DNA from: Eggerthellaceae bacterium UBA3686 | GTDB taxonomy: Bacteria; Actinomycetota; Coriobacteriia; Coriobacteriales; Eggerthellaceae | Reading direction: 5' to 3' | Assembly: GCA_002371495.1 (NCBI GenBank) | Contig: DFIX01000012.1 | Coordinates: 1-7,108, forward strand | Length of the DNA stretch: 7,108 nt | Shown here: positions 5,218 to 7,108 of the stretch, one piece after another | Numbering within the stretch: the first letter of the stretch is position 1 | Layout: each line of letters opens with the position of its first letter | Translations under genes and position numbers: made by a program | The notes under the pieces: model-generated | Told to the model about the DNA's origin: nothing | The model's database searches: none | The model's input: the letters and a program-made list of their open reading frames with translations, nothing else

Positions 5218-5250
5218 AATGAGTCACCTTACCAGGTAAGGTGACTCATT
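5218..5250. repeat. Perfect 33-bp palindrome, copy 2 of the two-copy element
   Basis: AATGAGTCACCTTACC (5218-5233), a single A, and GGTAAGGTGACTCATT (5235-5250): 16-bp arms with no mismatch. It lies 10 bp after the feoB stop and about 90 bp before the GNAT start. As RNA it would be a long hairpin after feoB, possibly a 3'-end stabiliser or weak terminator, but no T tract follows on either strand. Its arm sequence recurs in the Nudix promoter region at 342-372, which argues that the sequence, and not only the hairpin, matters. Confidence 0.75.
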
Positions 5251-5260
5251 CGCCTTTGCG

Positions 5261-7108
5261 CTAGCCGACGATTGGCGTAGCTATGAGGAACACGAGGAAC
5301 GCTACTACCCAGGCAACGATACATTGCAGGACAACGACGCCGAGTGCCCATTTGCCGCCGAGCTCGCGTTTGATGGCGGCGATTGCGGCTACGCAGGGCG
5401 TGTAAAGCAGGCAGAACGCTAGGAACGCCAACGCCGCAGCCGGCGAGAGCACGGCTACGAGGGCGCCCGCGCCGTCGAAGAGCACCGACAGCGTCGAAAC
5501 TACGGTCTCTTTGGCCATGAAGCCCGCGATGAGGGCCGTGACGAAGCGCCAGTCGCCAAAGCCGAGCGGTGAGAACAGCGGCGAAATCCATCCGGCGATC
5601 AGCGCCAAGATACTGGCGTCGGCTTCTTCCTCGGGGAGCAGCACGAGCTGCGGGCTGAACGACTGCAGGAACCATACGATGATGGTCGCGACGAAGATGA
5701 CCGTGAACGCGCGGGTTATGAAATCCTTGGATTTATCCCACACCAGGCGTCCGACGCTCTTGGCCGAGGGCATGCGGTAGTTGGGAAGCTCCATGACGAA
5801 CGGCACGGCCTCGCCCTTGAAGGCGGTGCCGCGCAGCACCAGCCCCATCACGATGGCCACGATGATGCCAAGCACGTACAACCCCACCATGATCCAGCCT
5901 GCCTGCCTGGGGAAGAAGGCGTCGGCGACGAAACCGTAGATGGCAAGCTTGGTCACGCAGCTCATGAACGGCGTCAGCAAGATGGTGAGCTTGCGGTCGC
6001 GCTCGGAGGGGAGGGTGCGCGTGGCCATGACGGCCGGCACCGTGCAGCCGAACCCCATGATCATGGGCACGATAGAGCGGCCCGAGAGGCCGATTTTGCG
6101 CAGGGCACGGTCCATGAAGAAGGCGACGCGCGCCATGTAACCCGTGTCTTGCAGGAGCGACAGGAAGAAGAACATCACCACGATGATCGGGAAGAACAGG
6201 AGCACCGTGCCCACGCCGTTGTACACGCCCTTGATTATGAACGATTGCACGACCGGTTCGGCGCCTGCGCTTTCGAGCGCGCCTTCGGTCCATGTGGTCA
6301 GCTCGTCGATGCCGAGCTGTATGAGGTCTTGGAAAAACGGCCCGATGTAGTTGAACGTTAACAGGAAAATCGCGGCCATGATCAGAATGAACATGGGAAT
6401 GGCGGTGAACCTGCCCGTCAGCAGCTTATCGATTGCCGAACTGCGGGCGCCGCCCTTGCTCCGGTCGGGTTTGACGACCGTGCGCGATACGACCTTGCCG
6501 ATGAAGCTGAACCGCATATCCGCGATGGCGGCTGCGCGGTCGAGCCCGCGCTCCTCTTCCATCTGTTCGACTATGTGTTCGACCATCTCGTACTCGTTCT
6601 GCGAAAGGTCGAGCGCTCGAAGTACCTGCTCGTCGCCTTCAGCGAGCTTGGTCGCAGCAAAGCGCACCGGTATGCCCGCGCGCTCGGCATGGTCTTCGAT
6701 CAAGTGCATGATGCCGTGCAGGCAGCGGTGCACGGCGCCGCCGTGGTCGGACGAGTCGCAGAAATCCTGCCTGCCGGGCCGTTCCTGGTAATGCGCCACG
6801 TGCAGCGCGTGCTGCACGAGTTCGCCCACGCCTTCGTTGCGCACGGCAGAAATCGGCACGACCGGGATCCCAAGCATCGCTTCCAACTCGTTGATACGGA
6901 TCGACCCGCCTGACTCCTGCACCTCGTCCATCATGTTCAAGGCCAGCACCATTGGCACATCGAGCTCCATCAGCTGCATCGTCAGATACAGGTTTCGCTC
7001 GATGTTGGTGGCGTCGACGATATTGATGATACCGGTGGGCTTCTCGTCGAGAATGTATTGGCGCGAGACGATCTCTTCGCTGCTGTAGGGTGACATTGAG
7101 TAGATGCC
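5261..7108 (-). CDS. feoB: Ferrous iron transporter FeoB (partial, N-terminus outside window)
   Basis: FeoB is the large inner-membrane protein that imports Fe2+ and couples a cytoplasmic GTPase domain to a membrane gate. The frame runs to the window edge, so the P-loop (G1) and G2 are missing, roughly 60 residues by comparison with E. coli. The ATG at 7096 is internal: the codons before it encode Gly-Ile-Tyr-Ser, the continuation of the G3 DxPG motif. Counting from that Met, G4 is NMMD (54-57) and G5 is SAV near 83-85. A Cys/His-rich helical linker spans 97-136. The membrane part runs from about 230 to 611. It includes the first gate (GFGCTVPAVMATRT, 348-361), FMSC (377-380), ELPNYRMPS (436-444) and the second gate (AGFMAKETVVSTL, 524-536). 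YTPC (565-568) lies near the end. FMSC is followed by Val-Thr-Lys where Gly-Ala-Arg is usual. No feoA or feoC follows. Confidence 0.95.
   Translation of the reverse strand, partial: GIYSMSPYSSEEIVSRQYILDEKPTGIINIVDATNIERNLYLTMQLMELDVPMVLALNMMDEVQESGGSIRINELEAMLGIPVVPISAVRNEGVGELVQHALHVAHYQERPGRQDFCDSSDHGGAVHRCLHGIMHLIEDHAERAGIPVRFAATKLAEGDEQVLRALDLSQNEYEMVEHIVEQMEEERGLDRAAAIADMRFSFIGKVVSRTVVKPDRSKGGARSSAIDKLLTGRFTAIPMFILIMAAIFLLTFNYIGPFFQDLIQLGIDELTTWTEGALESAGAEPVVQSFIIKGVYNGVGTVLLFFPIIVVMFFFLSLLQDTGYMARVAFFMDRALRKIGLSGRSIVPMIMGFGCTVPAVMATRTLPSERDRKLTILLTPFMSCVTKLAIYGFVADAFFPRQAGWIMVGLYVLGIIVAIVMGLVLRGTAFKGEAVPFVMELPNYRMPSAKSVGRLVWDKSKDFITRAFTVIFVATIIVWFLQSFSPQLVLLPEEEADASILALIAGWISPLFSPLGFGDWRFVTALIAGFMAKETVVSTLSVLFDGAGALVAVLSPAAALAFLAFCLLYTPCVAAIAAIKRELGGKWALGVVVLQCIVAWVVAFLVFLIATPIVG

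Noticed and set aside
342..5250. The two palindromes as terminal repeats of a mobile element
   Set aside because: Each copy is itself a palindrome, the DNA between holds only ordinary chromosomal genes, and there is no transposase, integrase or target duplication.
5218..5250. Fur or DtxR/IdeR box because of the nearby iron transporter
   Set aside because: The sequence does not follow either consensus, and the site is at the 3' end of feoB, not at its promoter.
5261..7096. FeoB starting at the ATG at 7096
   Set aside because: This Met lies just after the G3 motif; the open frame continues to the window edge and the P-loop must be upstream of it.

Overview
The window (about 60% G+C by eye) most likely comes from a chromosome of the class Coriobacteriia, probably family Eggerthellaceae, the anaerobic gut actinobacteria. 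This is inferred from the G+C content, the actinobacterial style of the proteins, an NrfD-type membrane redox subunit, an oxygen-sensitive type of radical SAM enzyme and an anaerobic ferrous-iron transporter. No phage, insertion sequence, CRISPR array, rRNA or tRNA was found. The genes look like ordinary chromosomal ones, and most of the interest is in the control regions.

Layout, left to right. Bases 1-212 are the C-terminus of an NrfD/PsrC-like membrane subunit, followed by a hairpin. A Nudix hydrolase (417-932, +) comes next; its promoter region carries an imperfect 31-bp palindrome (342-372). A 361-bp gap then holds a promoter, a lysine riboswitch (L box) and an intrinsic terminator, leading into dapA (1294-2193, +). 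dapA ends at a perfect 18-bp-stem bidirectional terminator shared with a convergent BioB-like radical SAM gene (2314-3324, -). A 318-bp divergent gap separates that gene from rarD (3643-4566, +), which has no ribosome binding site and may be leaderless. rarD converges on a GNAT acetyltransferase (4606-5127, -). Upstream of it on the same strand lies feoB (5261-7108, -), which is cut by the window end. A second, perfect copy of the palindrome (5218-5250) sits between feoB and the GNAT gene.

The genes do not form one pathway. The best-supported regulatory story is lysine and diaminopimelate synthesis: the L box should shut off dapA transcription when lysine is high. DapA itself appears to lack two residues of the E. 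coli lysine-feedback site, so control may be mainly through the riboswitch. The most unusual unexplained signal is the duplicated palindrome, either an operator for an unidentified regulator or a dispersed repeat. The radical SAM protein also deserves attention: it is BioB-like but lacks cysteines at the usual [2Fe-2S] positions and has three other C-terminal-half cysteines that could hold a different cluster.
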